Source: Anaerospora hongkongensis (GTDB taxonomy: Bacteria > Bacillota > Negativicutes > Sporomusales > DSM-15969). Taken from it: DNA of 57,060 nucleotides. The DNA lies in the NCBI RefSeq assembly GCF_004339805.1, contig NZ_SLUI01000007.1, positions 1-57,060 on the forward strand, given 5' to 3'. A program made the translations under genes and the position numbers. The notes beneath the pieces are model-generated. The model was not told the origin of the DNA. It was given only the letters and a program-made list of their open reading frames with translations, and searched no databases. The first letter of the stretch is position 1. Each line of letters opens with the position of its first letter. Positions 1-10,200 of this stretch are shown here, one piece after another.

Positions 1-19
1 GGTCGGTAACCTTTTCAGT

Positions 20-95
20 GAGTCTTGAGACTCAGCTAGTAACATGCCCTTTTAGGGCTTAATCAAGCCACCCGTTTTACGGGTGGTTAGTGACT
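20..95. other. Cluster of three hairpins, possible IS200/IS605-type element end
   Basis: Three short inverted repeats lie in a row: GAGTC-N4-GACTC (20-33), GCCC-N5-GGGC (46-58) and CCACCCG-N5-CGGGTGG (68-86), the last followed by GTTAGTGACT. Subterminal imperfect hairpins of this kind are typical of IS200/IS605-family ends, and of the 3' end of the omega RNA made by TnpB elements. No transposase or tnpB is inside the window; it would have to lie to the left. The hairpins could equally be a terminator for the XRE gene at 103-687, but they lack a T tract on the minus strand. The identification is tentative. Confidence 0.35.
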
Positions 96-102
96 ATTGT
101 GC

Positions 103-687
103 TTAAATCAATTGATAAAACAACTCGTGTTTGGAACAGTGAAAATAGAGTTTACCATGACCTTGTTTCGGCAGGCGGAATTGCATATTCCATTCCGGAT
201 ACTGCTTGATCAGGGAGACTCTGTCCCCCGTTACATAAGCAGCGAAAGACAGGTAATGCTCTTTATGCATTTCATGGCAAGAGGAAATAAACAATTCATC
301 TTCCATGGGCTCGATAGTCAACATATGATTTTCATCGGCTTTGGCCGCAGTTAATGGTTCCAGTTTTTTACCGCAGCAGGAGATATTCGCATCGCCCGTT
401 GCTGTCAGCAGATTATTACACTGCGGGCAGACAAAGAATTTTAGTTTCTTCATATTTCCTCCAACAGTTTCGTTTAATTCGATTTTGCCTGACAGGATAT
501 CCTCAATGTTGACGCCAAGGGCTTGTGCCAGCTCCGGAAGCAGTGATACATCCGGACAGCCGAGACCGCGCTCCCATTTGCTGATCGCTTTATCGCTGAT
601 ATTCATTACATCGGCCAGTTGTTTCTGGGTCATCGCTTTTTCTTTGCGCAAATTGAAGATTAACTTACCGGTTTTCTCGCAATCCAT
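103..687 (-). CDS. XRE-family HTH protein fused to a desulfoferrodoxin/superoxide-reductase-like domain
   Basis: The start is the ATG at 687, preceded by GGAGGTGATAACA; an upstream in-frame GTG at 696 overlaps the Shine-Dalgarno and is unlikely. Residues about 5-65 are a Cro/C1-type helix-turn-helix (MTQKQLADVMNISDKAISKW). Residues 87-112 resemble the desulforedoxin knuckle (CPQC and SCCG, giving four Cys at 87, 90, 104, 105). The rest matches the superoxide reductase fold, with all five centre-II ligands apparently kept: H121, H138 (CHEM), H144 (KEHY), C184 and H187 (FHCSKH). The catalytic Lys next to the first His is Asn here. I infer a redox- or superoxide-responsive DNA-binding protein; true reductase activity is uncertain. 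It stands alone, upstream of a divergent gap. Confidence 0.82.
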   Translation of the reverse strand: MDCEKTGKLIFNLRKEKAMTQKQLADVMNISDKAISKWERGLGCPDVSLLPELAQALGVNIEDILSGKIELNETVGGNMKKLKFFVCPQCNNLLTATGDANISCCGKKLEPLTAAKADENHMLTIEPMEDELFISSCHEMHKEHYLSFAAYVTGDRVSLIKQYPEWNMQFRLPKQGHGKLYFHCSKHELFYQLI

Positions 688-838
688 TGTTATCACCTCC
701 GAAGCTTAGTTTAAAGGATAATGCCAGGGCTTTCAATAAACGAACCGTAGAGTGCGGTTGAAAAATGCGAACAGCTTAACGGGGAATATAGGTCTAGTAT
801 ACAGGAAAATCCTGCGGCTATACCATTTGCAGGGCAAG

Positions 839-867
839 AAAAAACACTGGCGTACCAGTGTTTTTTT
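839..867 (-). terminator. Rho-independent terminator of the BI-1 gene
   Basis: The hairpin AACACTGG-N4-CCAGTGTT is flanked by A and T runs on both sides, so it can work on either strand. It begins directly after the stop codon of the minus-strand gene at 869-1570. Confidence 0.85.
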
Positions 868-868
868 G

Positions 869-1570
869 TTAACGCCGCTTGCCAAAAATGCGCAGTAAAT
901 AAAGAAAGAGATTAATAAAGTCGAGATATAAAGTCAGGGCACCAAGCACGGCAAATTTTCCTACCATTTCTTCATCGTCAAGACTATAGGCCATTTCCTT
1001 CAGCCGCTGCGTATCATAAGCGGTCAAGGCGACGAAGATCAGCACGCCGGCATAGGTGAGCAGCCACATAAGCGTAGAGCTTTGCAAAAACACATTGACC
1101 AGCGTTGCAATGACAAGGCCGATTACCGACATGAAGAGAATACTGCCCCATCTGCTTAAGTCGGCTTTCGTCAGATAACCATAAGCTGACATGGCACCAA
1201 AGGTACCGGCAGTAATAAAGAAGACGTTGGCAATGGAAGAATAAGTGTATAGCAGGAAGATGGATGCCAGGGTGAGTCCGTTCAAAGACGCATAGACAAA
1301 GAATAAAAAGCTCGCTGCCGTTGCACTGAGTGACTGAATGGAACGGCTCAACACGAACACGATCCCCAAATTGGCCAGCAGCAAACCATAGAATACCAGC
1401 TTACTGCCAAAGATCACACTCAGCAGCCACGGGGAATGCGCGGTATAATACGCGAGAATGCCTGTTGCCAAGAGGCCGGAGGTCATCCAGCCGTACACCT
1501 GCATAAAGAAGCTTTGCACCAGGGCAAGAGTTTTCGTATTACCCGCATAGGGAGAAGGGGTATGTTGCAT
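869..1570 (-). CDS. Bax inhibitor-1 (BI-1/YccA/YbhL) family membrane protein
   Basis: About 233 residues from the ATG at 1570, which has AAGGAG 12 nt upstream; an earlier reading-frame extension to 1591 would start on the Shine-Dalgarno itself. The protein is almost entirely hydrophobic with about seven membrane helices. It ends in the family's characteristic stretch: a helix with ALTAYDTQRLKEMA, an acidic DDEE loop, then LGALTLYLDFINLFLYLLRI and a basic tail. The Asp residues around TAYDTQ and LYLDF are those implicated in pH-gated ion (calcium) leak in bacterial BI-1 homologues. The physiological role in this organism is unknown. It is monocistronic with its own terminator. Confidence 0.9.
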   Translation of the reverse strand: MQHTPSPYAGNTKTLALVQSFFMQVYGWMTSGLLATGILAYYTAHSPWLLSVIFGSKLVFYGLLLANLGIVFVLSRSIQSLSATAASFLFFVYASLNGLTLASIFLLYTYSSIANVFFITAGTFGAMSAYGYLTKADLSRWGSILFMSVIGLVIATLVNVFLQSSTLMWLLTYAGVLIFVALTAYDTQRLKEMAYSLDDEEMVGKFAVLGALTLYLDFINLFLYLLRIFGKRR

Positions 1571-1663
1571 TTGTATGACCAACTCCTTCAACTATATTTG
1601 GATGAATTTACTATACTACAGGGGAGTTGATCTGGCAATGCGGCTAGTTGTACTAAAACAGGC

Positions 1664-2641
1664 TTATTTATCCTGGGGAAAGCTGAAAAAATCGGGCAAG
1701 TCCGCCGGTGAGGAGGCAAACTTTTCGCTTACCATCTGGATAAATAACTGAGCAGCCTTAGAGATGTAGGCATTTTTCTGCACGGCTATGCACATCGTCC
1801 AATAAGGGGAATATTCCTCATCGATAAAATAGTAGTCAGGATAATAATTGCCTGGAAATATCGCGAGATACTGGCGGGGAACTAACGTTACACCAATACC
1901 TTCGCAAGCGAGCCGTCTGGCAGTCTCGTAGCTTTTTGTCGTTAACGCAATATTGGGGCTGATATTGGCCTTATTTAAAATCAGGTCGGTAATCTGCCTG
2001 ATTTTTTGTTCGGGATTTAACATAATAAAGGGTTCGTTTGCCCACAACAGAAGATCGGTTTTGAGAAATTCCTTCTCAGGCTGCTGTACGGCATACGAAC
2101 GCAGCGGATGATCTTTTTTGGTTACCAGCACCAGGGGATCTTTAAATAACGGATAAATATCCGTAGTCAAATGATGAGTATGTTCCTGAAAGGGCAAGGT
2201 ATGCATAATGGCAAAATCAATTTCGCCCGAGGCCAGTGCCCGGTCTAATTCGGTGGAATTCTTTTCAATAATAACTACCTCAATATTGGGACAACGCCGT
2301 CTAAAGGCTGGTAAAACAACGGGCAGGATATGCGTGGCCAGGTACACGGTAATGCCAATAATAATGCGGCCTTTCTTGAGATTATTAATGTCGCTGACTT
2401 CAATTTCGAAATCACTGTAGATCTTTAAGATATCTGTTGCAATTTGATAATACCGCTCGCCTGCGAATGTCAGCAGCAGGCCGTTACTCGTGCGTTTAAA
2501 CAATTTTGTACCAAGATTTAATTCGATTTTTTGCATACAGACACTTAAAGAAGGCTGCGATAAGAATAATTTTTGAGCAGCTTTGGAGAGGCTTTTTTCA
2601 TCGGCTACTGTTTTAAAATATAATAGCTCACGCTCTGTCAT
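1664..2641 (-). CDS. LysR-family transcriptional regulator
   Basis: 325 residues with AAGGAG nine bases before the ATG. Residues 1-60 are the classic LysR winged helix (RELLYFKTVADEKSLSKAAQKLFLSQPSLS). The remainder is a two-lobed effector-binding domain of periplasmic-binding-protein type. It is transcribed divergently from the hydratase/CitMHS pair at 2812-6435, so it is the probable regulator of that pair, with a (tri)carboxylate or its hydration product as likely inducer. This assignment rests on position only. The downstream end lies 73 bases from the BI-1 gene start without an obvious terminator hairpin. Confidence 0.88.
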   Translation of the reverse strand: MTERELLYFKTVADEKSLSKAAQKLFLSQPSLSVCMQKIELNLGTKLFKRTSNGLLLTFAGERYYQIATDILKIYSDFEIEVSDINNLKKGRIIIGITVYLATHILPVVLPAFRRRCPNIEVVIIEKNSTELDRALASGEIDFAIMHTLPFQEHTHHLTTDIYPLFKDPLVLVTKKDHPLRSYAVQQPEKEFLKTDLLLWANEPFIMLNPEQKIRQITDLILNKANISPNIALTTKSYETARRLACEGIGVTLVPRQYLAIFPGNYYPDYYFIDEEYSPYWTMCIAVQKNAYISKAAQLFIQMVSEKFASSPADLPDFFSFPQDK

Positions 2642-2713
2642 TCGGTGCAGCTCCTTTGCATTATGGAATATAGAAAAAAGCTATACATGCTATTAAGGAT
2701 TAAGTATTTGTTT

Positions 2714-2728
2714 ATAGGATACCCCTAT
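2714..2728. promoter_or_regulatory. Candidate LysR-type operator
   Basis: ATAGG-N5-CCTAT is a perfect dyad of the T-N11-A kind recognised by LysR proteins. It lies between the divergent lysR-like gene and the hydratase gene, about 84 bases before the hydratase ATG. It is the only clear dyad I see in this gap. Confidence 0.5.
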
Positions 2729-2811
2729 TATATAATCAGAGTCGGAGAATAACAAGAATATTCTAAAACCCGAAAAAATAGCACCAATACCACCATGCAA
2801 AGGATGATAAA

Positions 2812-5100
2812 ATGGTCAACTTATATGACACCGGAGTGTATGTATTGAATGGCAGAGAGGTTGTCCGCGCTGACCAGCATGCTGCTGCCATTATTAAACA
2901 GAAAACAGGTAAAGAAATTACGCAGGCCGAGGCACGAAAAGGAACCATTTCGTATTCAATTCTTAACTCCCATAATACCTCGGCTGAGGAAAGTACCCTC
3001 AAATTAAAATTTGATACCTTAACATCGCATGACATTACCTATGTTGGCATTATTCAAACCGCCAGGGCCAGCGGTATGTCCGAATTTCCCGTACCCTATG
3101 TGCTGACGAACTGTCATAACAGCTTGTGTGCTGTCGGGGGTACGATTAATGAAGATGATCACATGTTTGCCCTGTCAGCTGCGCAAAAATACGGCGGCAT
3201 TTATGTACCGACCAATATAGCCGTTATCCATTCCTACAACCGGGAAATGATGGCCAAATGCGGCCGGATGATTTTAGGCTCTGACAGCCATACCCGCTAT
3301 GGTGCTCTTGGTACCATGGGAGTCGGCGAAGGCGGCGGTGAGCTTGCCAAGCAGCTGCTGAAGAAAACCTATGATGTTGCTGCACCGCAAGTAATCGGCA
3401 TTTATCTGACAGGCAAGCCCCAGCCCGGCGTAGGGCCGCAGGACGTTGCCCTCAGCATCATTGGCAAAGTTTATGCCAATGGCTATGTTAAAAATAAGGT
3501 TATGGAATTCATTGGTGACGGTGTCGCGCATCTTCCCATCGAATACCGCAATGGCATCGATGTGATGACAACGGAGACTACCTGCTGGAGCTCGATCTGG
3601 TGTACCGACGAGAAGGTGCAGGAGTATTACGCCATACATGGCAGACCGGAAGATTATGCCACACTAGAGCCAGGTGCTATTGCTTATTATGACGGCTTAG
3701 TGTATGTAGACCTTGCTGCTGTTAAGCCTACTATTGCTATGCCATTTCACCCCAGCAACATTTATACGATTGAAGAATTGAAAGCCAATCCTATAGATAT
3801 CATGCATAAAGTACAAACAGAAGCGCGTGAGCAGTTTGACAATCCCAATTTGACCTTTGATCTTACTAGCAAAGTACGCAACGGTGAGATTTATGTGGAT
3901 CAGGGTATAGTTGCCGGCTGTTCGGGCGGAACCTATGACAATGTCGTTGCTGCTGCCAACATTCTGGAAGGTCACAGCACCGGTAATGGCGCGTTTAGCA
4001 TGAGTGTATACCCTGGCAGCCAGCCTGCTTATAGCGAACTGGTGAAAAACGGTACCATTGCCTCCTTGATGGATGCAGGCGTTATTATTCGTGAAGCCTT
4101 CTGTGGTCCCTGTTTTGGTGCCGGTGATACGCCTGCTAATCAGGAATTTTCCATTCGGCATACAACCCGCAATTTCCCTAACCGGGAAGGCTCCAAACCA
4201 AATGAAGGCCAAATTTCGTATGTGGCATTGATGGACGCCCGCTCGATTGCTGCAACAGCGAAAAACGGCGGCCGACTTACAGCTGCAACTGAACTGGACG
4301 TTACGTACCACACACCGGTATATACCTTTAGCAAAAGCATTTACGACAAACGGGTCTATAACGGTGTAGGACGAGCAGAACCGGCGGTTGAGCTGCAATT
4401 CGGCCCCAATATCAAGGACTGGCCGGTGATTCCCCAACTGACCGAGAATCTCTTATTGAAGGTAGTCAGTTATATTACGGACCCGGTTACGACTACAGAT
4501 GAACTAATTCCTTCGGGCGAAACCTCCTCTTTCCGTTCTAACCCGCTGCTGTTGGCTGAATTTACCTTAAGCCGGAAGGATCCCGGCTATGTAAAAAAAG
4601 CCAAAGAGGTTCAGCATTATGAACAGCTGAGAACAGAACAGAATGCAGAGCTTCTGACCAGTGAGTTACAGGACGTTTACGCTAAAATTAAAACGATTAC
4701 GGGCTGTGAAACCATCGATCCCTACCAGGTAGGGATTGGCAGTACCATTTTTGCCAACAAGCCAGGTGATGGTTCGGCCAGAGAGCAGGCTGCCTCCTGT
4801 CAGCGCGTGCTGGGAGCATGGGCTAATCTTGCCAAAGAATATGCAACCAAACGTTACCGTTCCAATCTCATCAACTGGGGAATGATTCCTTTTCTGGTGC
4901 CGGGAGAACCGGTATTTACCAAAGACAGCTATCTTTTTATTCCAAACTTACGCAGTGCCATAGCAGAAGGGGCAGCTCAAATCACAGCCTATGTGATTGA
5001 TGATGGCCCGGTTAAGGAATGCAGCCTGTCGGTGGGGGAACTTACCAGTGATGAAAAAGAAATTATCACTGCCGGATGTTTGATTAATTATTACAAGTAG
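2812..5100 (+). CDS. Aconitase-family hydratase (YbhJ-like)
   Basis: 762 residues starting after AAAGGATGATAAA. The aconitase/isopropylmalate isomerase fold is shown by [12 protein letters not shown] (the DSHT signature). It is also shown by three apparent [4Fe-4S] ligands: one Cys in [11 protein letters not shown] and two in [11 protein letters not shown]. The C-terminal third is the swivelling domain, with [11 protein letters not shown] near the end. It resembles the poorly characterised YbhJ group more than housekeeping AcnA/AcnB. A citrate-type carrier follows after 15 bases, so it probably hydrates or dehydrates the imported tri- or dicarboxylate in the cytoplasm. The exact substrate cannot be read from sequence. 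Confidence 0.85.
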   Translation: MVNLYDTGVYVLNGREVVRADQHAAAIIKQKTGKEITQAEARKGTISYSILNSHNTSAEESTLKLKFDTLTSHDITYVGIIQTARASGMSEFPVPYVLTNCHNSLCAVGGTINEDDHMFALSAAQKYGGIYVPTNIAVIHSYNREMMAKCGRMILGSDSHTRYGALGTMGVGEGGGELAKQLLKKTYDVAAPQVIGIYLTGKPQPGVGPQDVALSIIGKVYANGYVKNKVMEFIGDGVAHLPIEYRNGIDVMTTETTCWSSIWCTDEKVQEYYAIHGRPEDYATLEPGAIAYYDGLVYVDLAAVKPTIAMPFHPSNIYTIEELKANPIDIMHKVQTEAREQFDNPNLTFDLTSKVRNGEIYVDQGIVAGCSGGTYDNVVAAANILEGHSTGNGAFSMSVYPGSQPAYSELVKNGTIASLMDAGVIIREAFCGPCFGAGDTPANQEFSIRHTTRNFPNREGSKPNEGQISYVALMDARSIAATAKNGGRLTAATELDVTYHTPVYTFSKSIYDKRVYNGVGRAEPAVELQFGPNIKDWPVIPQLTENLLLKVVSYITDPVTTTDELIPSGETSSFRSNPLLLAEFTLSRKDPGYVKKAKEVQHYEQLRTEQNAELLTSELQDVYAKIKTITGCETIDPYQVGIGSTIFANKPGDGSAREQAASCQRVLGAWANLAKEYATKRYRSNLINWGMIPFLVPGEPVFTKDSYLFIPNLRSAIAEGAAQITAYVIDDGPVKECSLSVGELTSDEKEIITAGCLINYYK

Positions 5101-5115
5101 GGAGGGGAAGTACTG

Positions 5116-6435
5116 ATGATAACTGCAATCGCCTATACACTCATTGCCGTCTTTATGGTTCTCATTATGAAAAAGAAACTGACACCCTTTGTTGCCCTTG
5201 CGGTTGTTCCTATTCTTTTTGGCATGGCTGGTGCCGCGATGGGATACTGGTCAGCTGATATTGGCAAGTTTGCCCTCGATGGGTTAAAAACAACTTCTGT
5301 TACTGCTATTATGCTGCTATTTGCCGTACTGTTTTTTACAACGATGATTGATGCGGGATTGTTTGATCCCCTTTCCAATTCCATGATCCGTTTTGCCAAA
5401 GGCGATCCGTTGAAAGTAATGGTTGCCACTGTTTTGTTATCGGCAGGCGTATCCTTTAATGGAGATGGGACTTCGACGATGATTATTGTCTGTTCAGCAC
5501 TAGTGCCGATCTATAAAAAGCTCAAGATGAAAATGCTTGATCTGGCTGTGCTGACAATTCTTGCTCATTCGATTATGAATCTTCTGCCCTGGGGCGGACC
5601 TACGGCCAGGGTAATTGTGGCGTTAGGCCTGAATGAAGCGGAAGTACTGCGCGGTCTCGTGCCGATAATGGTTGTTGCCGAGATTTATGTCCTGATTGTT
5701 GCCGTATTCATGGGACTCAGTGAGAGAAAACGCTTAGGCGTTACAGAGCTTAGTGAGGCCCAGCTTAATGAAATGCTGACAATTGCTGATCCTGAAATTC
5801 AAGATATTCGCCGTCCTAAAATGGTTTGGATCAATTTGCTGATCGTGGTAGCAGCGATTGCCCTGCTGATCGAAGGATCCATTAAATCGGTTATTATTTT
5901 CCTCGTTGGCACAACGCTTGCCCTGCTGGTTAACTATCCGAATATTAAAGATCAGCGCGCCCGTATTGAAGCGAATGCGCCGGATGCTTTGCAGGTCAGT
6001 CTGGTTATTATCAGTGCCGGTATTTTTATGGGGATACTCAACGGTACAGGAATGGCAGATGCCATTTCCAAAAGCATGGCAACTGTTATTCCGCCAAGCC
6101 TGGGCAAATACTGGGGTCTGTTTACCGGCCTGATTTCCTGTGCGGGAACTGTTTTCTTAAGTAATGACGCTTTTTACTACGGTGTACTGCCGGTCCTGGC
6201 GAAGGCCGGTTACAATTACGGCTTTACCCCGATGCAGCTGGGATTTGCGTCTTTATACGGTCAAGCTTTTCACTTATTAAGTCCGCTGGTTCCTTTCATC
6301 TATGTCCTGCTGCGGATGACGGATGTTGATATGTGGGAATGGCAGAAAAAGAGTGCATTAATTGGCGGTATTGGCATCTTCATTATCTATGTTGTAGTTG
6401 GCAGCATCGTGGGATTATGCCCGATCTCTCTATAA
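5116..6435 (+). CDS. CitMHS-family carboxylate (metal-citrate:H+) symporter
   Basis: 439 residues, about 11-12 membrane helices, with GGAGGGG before the ATG. The protein begins MITAIAYTLIAVFMVLIMKKK and has the CitMHS features FNGDGTSTMIIVCSALVPIYK and a C-terminal SNDAFYYGVLPVLAKAGYNYG segment. The family moves citrate complexed with Mg2+ or Ca2+ together with protons. It forms an operon with the preceding hydratase (15-base gap) and both should answer to the divergent LysR. A strong hairpin terminator follows. Confidence 0.88.
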   Translation: MITAIAYTLIAVFMVLIMKKKLTPFVALAVVPILFGMAGAAMGYWSADIGKFALDGLKTTSVTAIMLLFAVLFFTTMIDAGLFDPLSNSMIRFAKGDPLKVMVATVLLSAGVSFNGDGTSTMIIVCSALVPIYKKLKMKMLDLAVLTILAHSIMNLLPWGGPTARVIVALGLNEAEVLRGLVPIMVVAEIYVLIVAVFMGLSERKRLGVTELSEAQLNEMLTIADPEIQDIRRPKMVWINLLIVVAAIALLIEGSIKSVIIFLVGTTLALLVNYPNIKDQRARIEANAPDALQVSLVIISAGIFMGILNGTGMADAISKSMATVIPPSLGKYWGLFTGLISCAGTVFLSNDAFYYGVLPVLAKAGYNYGFTPMQLGFASLYGQAFHLLSPLVPFIYVLLRMTDVDMWEWQKKSALIGGIGIFIIYVVVGSIVGLCPISL

Positions 6436-6444
6436 AGTTTTGAA

Positions 6445-6481
6445 AAAGCGGTATGAGACGCAGTTCGTCTCATACCGCTTT
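6445..6481 (+). terminator. Strong hairpin terminator between convergent genes
   Basis: A 16-bp perfect stem (AAAGCGGTATGAGACG with its complement, 5-base loop) lies between the CitMHS gene and the convergent carbonic anhydrase gene. The A and T ends are short, and it can serve both strands. Confidence 0.75.
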
Positions 6482-6500
6482 CAAGTAAAGATGCCTGGGT

Positions 6501-7070
6501 TTAGAAAAAGAGCACTTTCCCGCTTTTCATACAATACATGGCACCAATGATTTTAAGCCGGCCTGTTGAGATGGCTTGCTGCAAAAGCGGACTGGTTGTG
6601 AGCCTGTTAATGCTTAGATAGACGTTATTAACAATGGCATTTGTCAGTAGATTGCCACATTGGGTTCTCGCCGCTCTTACGGCAGGCTGTATTGCGTCAA
6701 TAACTTCCTGGATCTGGCCGGGCTGCGGATAACCGGCGACTGCTGCCTCGACTGCCCCGCAATCCTGATGGCCCAGAACCGCGACAAGCCTCACGCCGAG
6801 ATACTTAACCGCGTATTCAAGGCTGCCGAGAGCGATGCTGTCTACCACTTGACCGGCAGTTCTTACAACAAAAATATCGCCCAGCCCTTGGTCGAATATG
6901 ATTTCCGGCGGTACCCGTGAATCAGAACAACTCATAATGGCGGCAAAGGGGAAGTGACCTCTGGTTAATTCCCGCCTTCTGTCAGCGCCGGTATCGCCAT
7001 AGGCGTATCTTTCTGTCACATAGCGCCGGTTGCCATGCATTAGTTCAGATAAGGCCTGATAAGCATGCAT
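6501..7070 (-). CDS. Beta-class carbonic anhydrase
   Basis: 189 residues from the ATG at 7070, which has AAGGAG seven bases upstream; a longer reading to 7109 lacks a ribosome site. Zinc ligands and active-site residues are visible: C48-S-D50-S-R52 (CSDSRVPPE), H101 and C104 (GHQDCGAV). The motif VRTAGQ, also typical, is at 70-74. It interconverts CO2 and bicarbonate, which would supply biotin carboxylases or balance CO2 released by decarboxylations such as the one proposed at 44.9-49.7 kb. It is monocistronic and convergent with the CitMHS operon. Confidence 0.93.
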   Translation of the reverse strand: MHAYQALSELMHGNRRYVTERYAYGDTGADRRRELTRGHFPFAAIMSCSDSRVPPEIIFDQGLGDIFVVRTAGQVVDSIALGSLEYAVKYLGVRLVAVLGHQDCGAVEAAVAGYPQPGQIQEVIDAIQPAVRAARTQCGNLLTNAIVNNVYLSINRLTTSPLLQQAISTGRLKIIGAMYCMKSGKVLFF

Positions 7071-7191
7071 GAGTATTCTCCTTATCAAAATATTCATTAG
7101 CCAGAGCAACTGTAGGAACCTTATAGTTTATTACATAATATGTTTCTATTTGGTAAAATGCTCCTGGTGATGTACGGAGGTCATGAAAAGA

Positions 7192-7236
7192 AAAAAACTC
7201 CCGGCAGATCCGCTAAGATTTGCCGGGAGTTTTTTT
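7192..7236 (-). terminator. Terminator of the RND efflux operon
   Basis: ACTCCCGGCA and its complement form a stem around a 14-base loop, with A and T runs at either end. It lies 10 bases beyond the stop codon of the RND gene (minus strand). Confidence 0.85.
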
Positions 7237-7246
7237 GTCGTAGTTA

Positions 7247-10200
7247 TTAACATATGGTACTGCTGACATTGACTTTAGCAGAAGCCTCTACAGTTGCAGG
7301 CGGTTGTGCTTTATACCAGGCTGCATACATAGCCGGTAAAACCAGCAGTGTAAGCACGGTAGCGCCGGATAAGCCTGCGGCAATGGCTACAGCCATAGGC
7401 CCCCAGAACGTACTGGAGATCAAGGGGATCATTGCCAGAATGGCTGCTGCTGCTGTTAGCAGGATAGGGCGGCAGCGGATGACTGTGGCAGAAATGATCG
7501 CATCCCATAACGATTCACCAGCTGCAAGCAGCTGATCAATCTGATCCATCAAAATAATGGTATTGCGCATAATAATCCCCGCTAAGGCCAATATCCCTAA
7601 TTGTACAACAAAGCCCATAGGACTGTTGGTTAGGAAGAGGCCGATTGCTACGCCAATGATGCCAAGCGGTGCAGTAAGTAAGGTCAGCACCATTTTAGGG
7701 ATATTCTGCAGCTGAATCATGAGCAGAATCATAATGGTAAGAATCATCAAAGGTACAGGCTCAGTAATGAATTTGACTGCTTTCATACTGTCCGCTTTCG
7801 AGCCATCGTACTCAATACTGTAGCCTGGCGGCAGATTAGCCCGCAGCTCAGCGAGACTGTTATAGACTTGCTCGGCAACATCATCACCCATTGCTCCGGG
7901 AACCAGTTCTGCCTGGACAATAATCATCGGTTTTAAGTCACGGCGGTAAATTAAACCGTCTTCAGCTTCAAAACTGATTTTGGCAATTTGGTCAAGCGGT
8001 ACATATTTACCATTGCCGATATGAATATTAAGGTCCTTTATACGGGAAGGGTCGTTTCTGTCCTGAGAGGCATAGCGAAGAACCAAGCTGACGGTTTTAT
8101 CGCTTTCCCGGAATTCGGCAATAGGTGCACCGGATAATTGGGTTTGAAGAGCGGTAGCCAGGCCTTGAGAGGTGATACCTAGCTGGCGGGCTTTAGCCTG
8201 ATCAATTTCCAGATGCATAACCTTGCTTTGTTCATTCCAATTGAGATTGACGTTTTTGGCACTAGGATGGGCAGCCATAATAGTACGCATTTTTTCGGCA
8301 ATTTCACGGACTTTATCAATGTCATAGCCCTTTACCCGCAGCATAACCGGATAGTCGGAAGACGGGCCATTGAGGATAACCTTAGAGTGTACCTGCACAC
8401 TGGGAAACTCTTTGTTTAAGAGCTGATTCACTTCTGTACGCAGGTCGTCCCGTGCTTTGGCATCTTTGGCAACAATGATGAATTCGGCAAAGTTTGATTT
8501 GTTGAAAGTAGGTTCAAAGCTTAAAACAAAACGGGGAGCACCTTCACCTACGTGATACGTGTAGTAAGCAATCTGAGGATTACCATCCAGCTTTTGGGCA
8601 ACCTGGCTAGCGATTTCTTCCGTGTTTCTTAGCGAAGCTCCTTCCTGCAGGTGCAGCTGGACAATGAGCTCCGGACGGGTGGAGGCCGGGAAAAACTCAT
8701 TTTTGACGAGACCTAATAAGGCAATCGCCGCAAAAAACGCAGCTATAGTAGCACTTAAGACTGCTTTGCGATGAGTCAGGCACCAGATAAGAACCTGTTT
8801 AAACAGGCGATAGAACTTCGTATCATGAACATTATGTTCCTGAGCATCTGCGGTTTTCGGTTTAATCTTAATGAACAGATACCCTAATAAAGGAGTGGCT
8901 GTGCTGGCCACGATCCAGGAGGTAAGCAGGGAAATGGCAACAACCGAGAAGATGGTGGAAGTGAATTCAGAGGCAGAGCCTTTGGAGAATCCGACAGGGA
9001 TAAAGCCTGCGCAGGTAATCAATTCACCAGTTAAGCGGGGATAGGCTGTTGATGTGTAGGCGAAGCAAGCCGCATTGAAGCGGTCCCAGCCTTGCTCCAT
9101 CTTAACGATCATCGTCTCAATGGTAATAATAGCATCATCAACCAGCAGCCCTAAGGCAATGATGAGCGCCCCGAGGGATATTCGCTGCAGTTCAATGCCC
9201 ATGATGTGCATAAAGGTGAACACTGCGGCAATGACCAGGGGAATACATAAGGCGACAATAATACCGGAGCGTACGCCCAGACTGACAAAACTGACAAGTA
9301 AAACAATGATAATTGCTTCTGCCAGGGACTTGATAAACTCATCAATTGAGGTTTTTACTACCTTAGGCTGGTTGACAGTCTGATGAATTTCCAAACCGGC
9401 AGGCAATTCTTGGTTTATTTGAGCAATTGTTTGCTCTAAATCTTCGCCCAGGGTAAGAATATTGCCGCCTGGCTCCATGGCAAGGGAAATACCTAAGGCT
9501 GGCTGGCCGTTATAAAAAAATTTAGGATCGGTTGGTTCGGCATAAGCCCTGGTTACTCCGGCAATATCACCTAGGCGGAAGGTGCGCCCGTTAGCCTCAA
9601 GGGGAATGTTCCGGATATCTTCCACCTGTCCAAACATACCGGTAACCCGTAAATAAATATTATCAGTAGCCGTCTCCAGCATACCGGAGGCACTCAGGGT
9701 ATTTTGCGTCTGGAGGGTGGAGATGATTAAGGCAGGATCAATTCCCAGCTGGGCTAGTTTGTTGTTTTCCATCTCAATGTAAATCTTTTCTGTTTGTACA
9801 CCTAATAGCTGTACTTTTTTGACGCTGGGAACACTCAGCAAAATGCGGCGGATTTTTTCCGCTTTTTCGCGCATCTCTTCATATGTATAACCGTCGCTGG
9901 TGAGCGCATATACCACACCGTATACTTCGTCAAAACGGTCATTAAACATGGGCTCGGTAACGCCAGCCGGTAACGTACTTTTCATGTCATTGACCATGTT
10001 GCGGGCTTCCAGCCAGCTGGAACGGACATCTTTTTGAGGAACCGTATCTTTCAGATTGACGTAAATAACCGTAACTCCCGGGCTGGAATAACTCTTCAAA
10101 TAATCAAGCCCCGGTAAATCTTGCAGCTTTTTTTCGACTTTGTCAGTGACCTGTTCTTCCATTTCACGGGCAGTGGCTCCTGGCCAGGCAACCGTGACTA

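Noticed and set aside
869..1591. Longer N terminus for the BI-1 protein starting at 1591
   Set aside because: That start would lie on the AAGGAG ribosome site; the ATG at 1570 is better placed.
7184..7267. Short plus-strand frame starting ATGAAAAGAAAAAAA after GGAGGTC
   Set aside because: The Shine-Dalgarno is one base from the ATG and the frame is mostly the terminator hairpin of the efflux operon.
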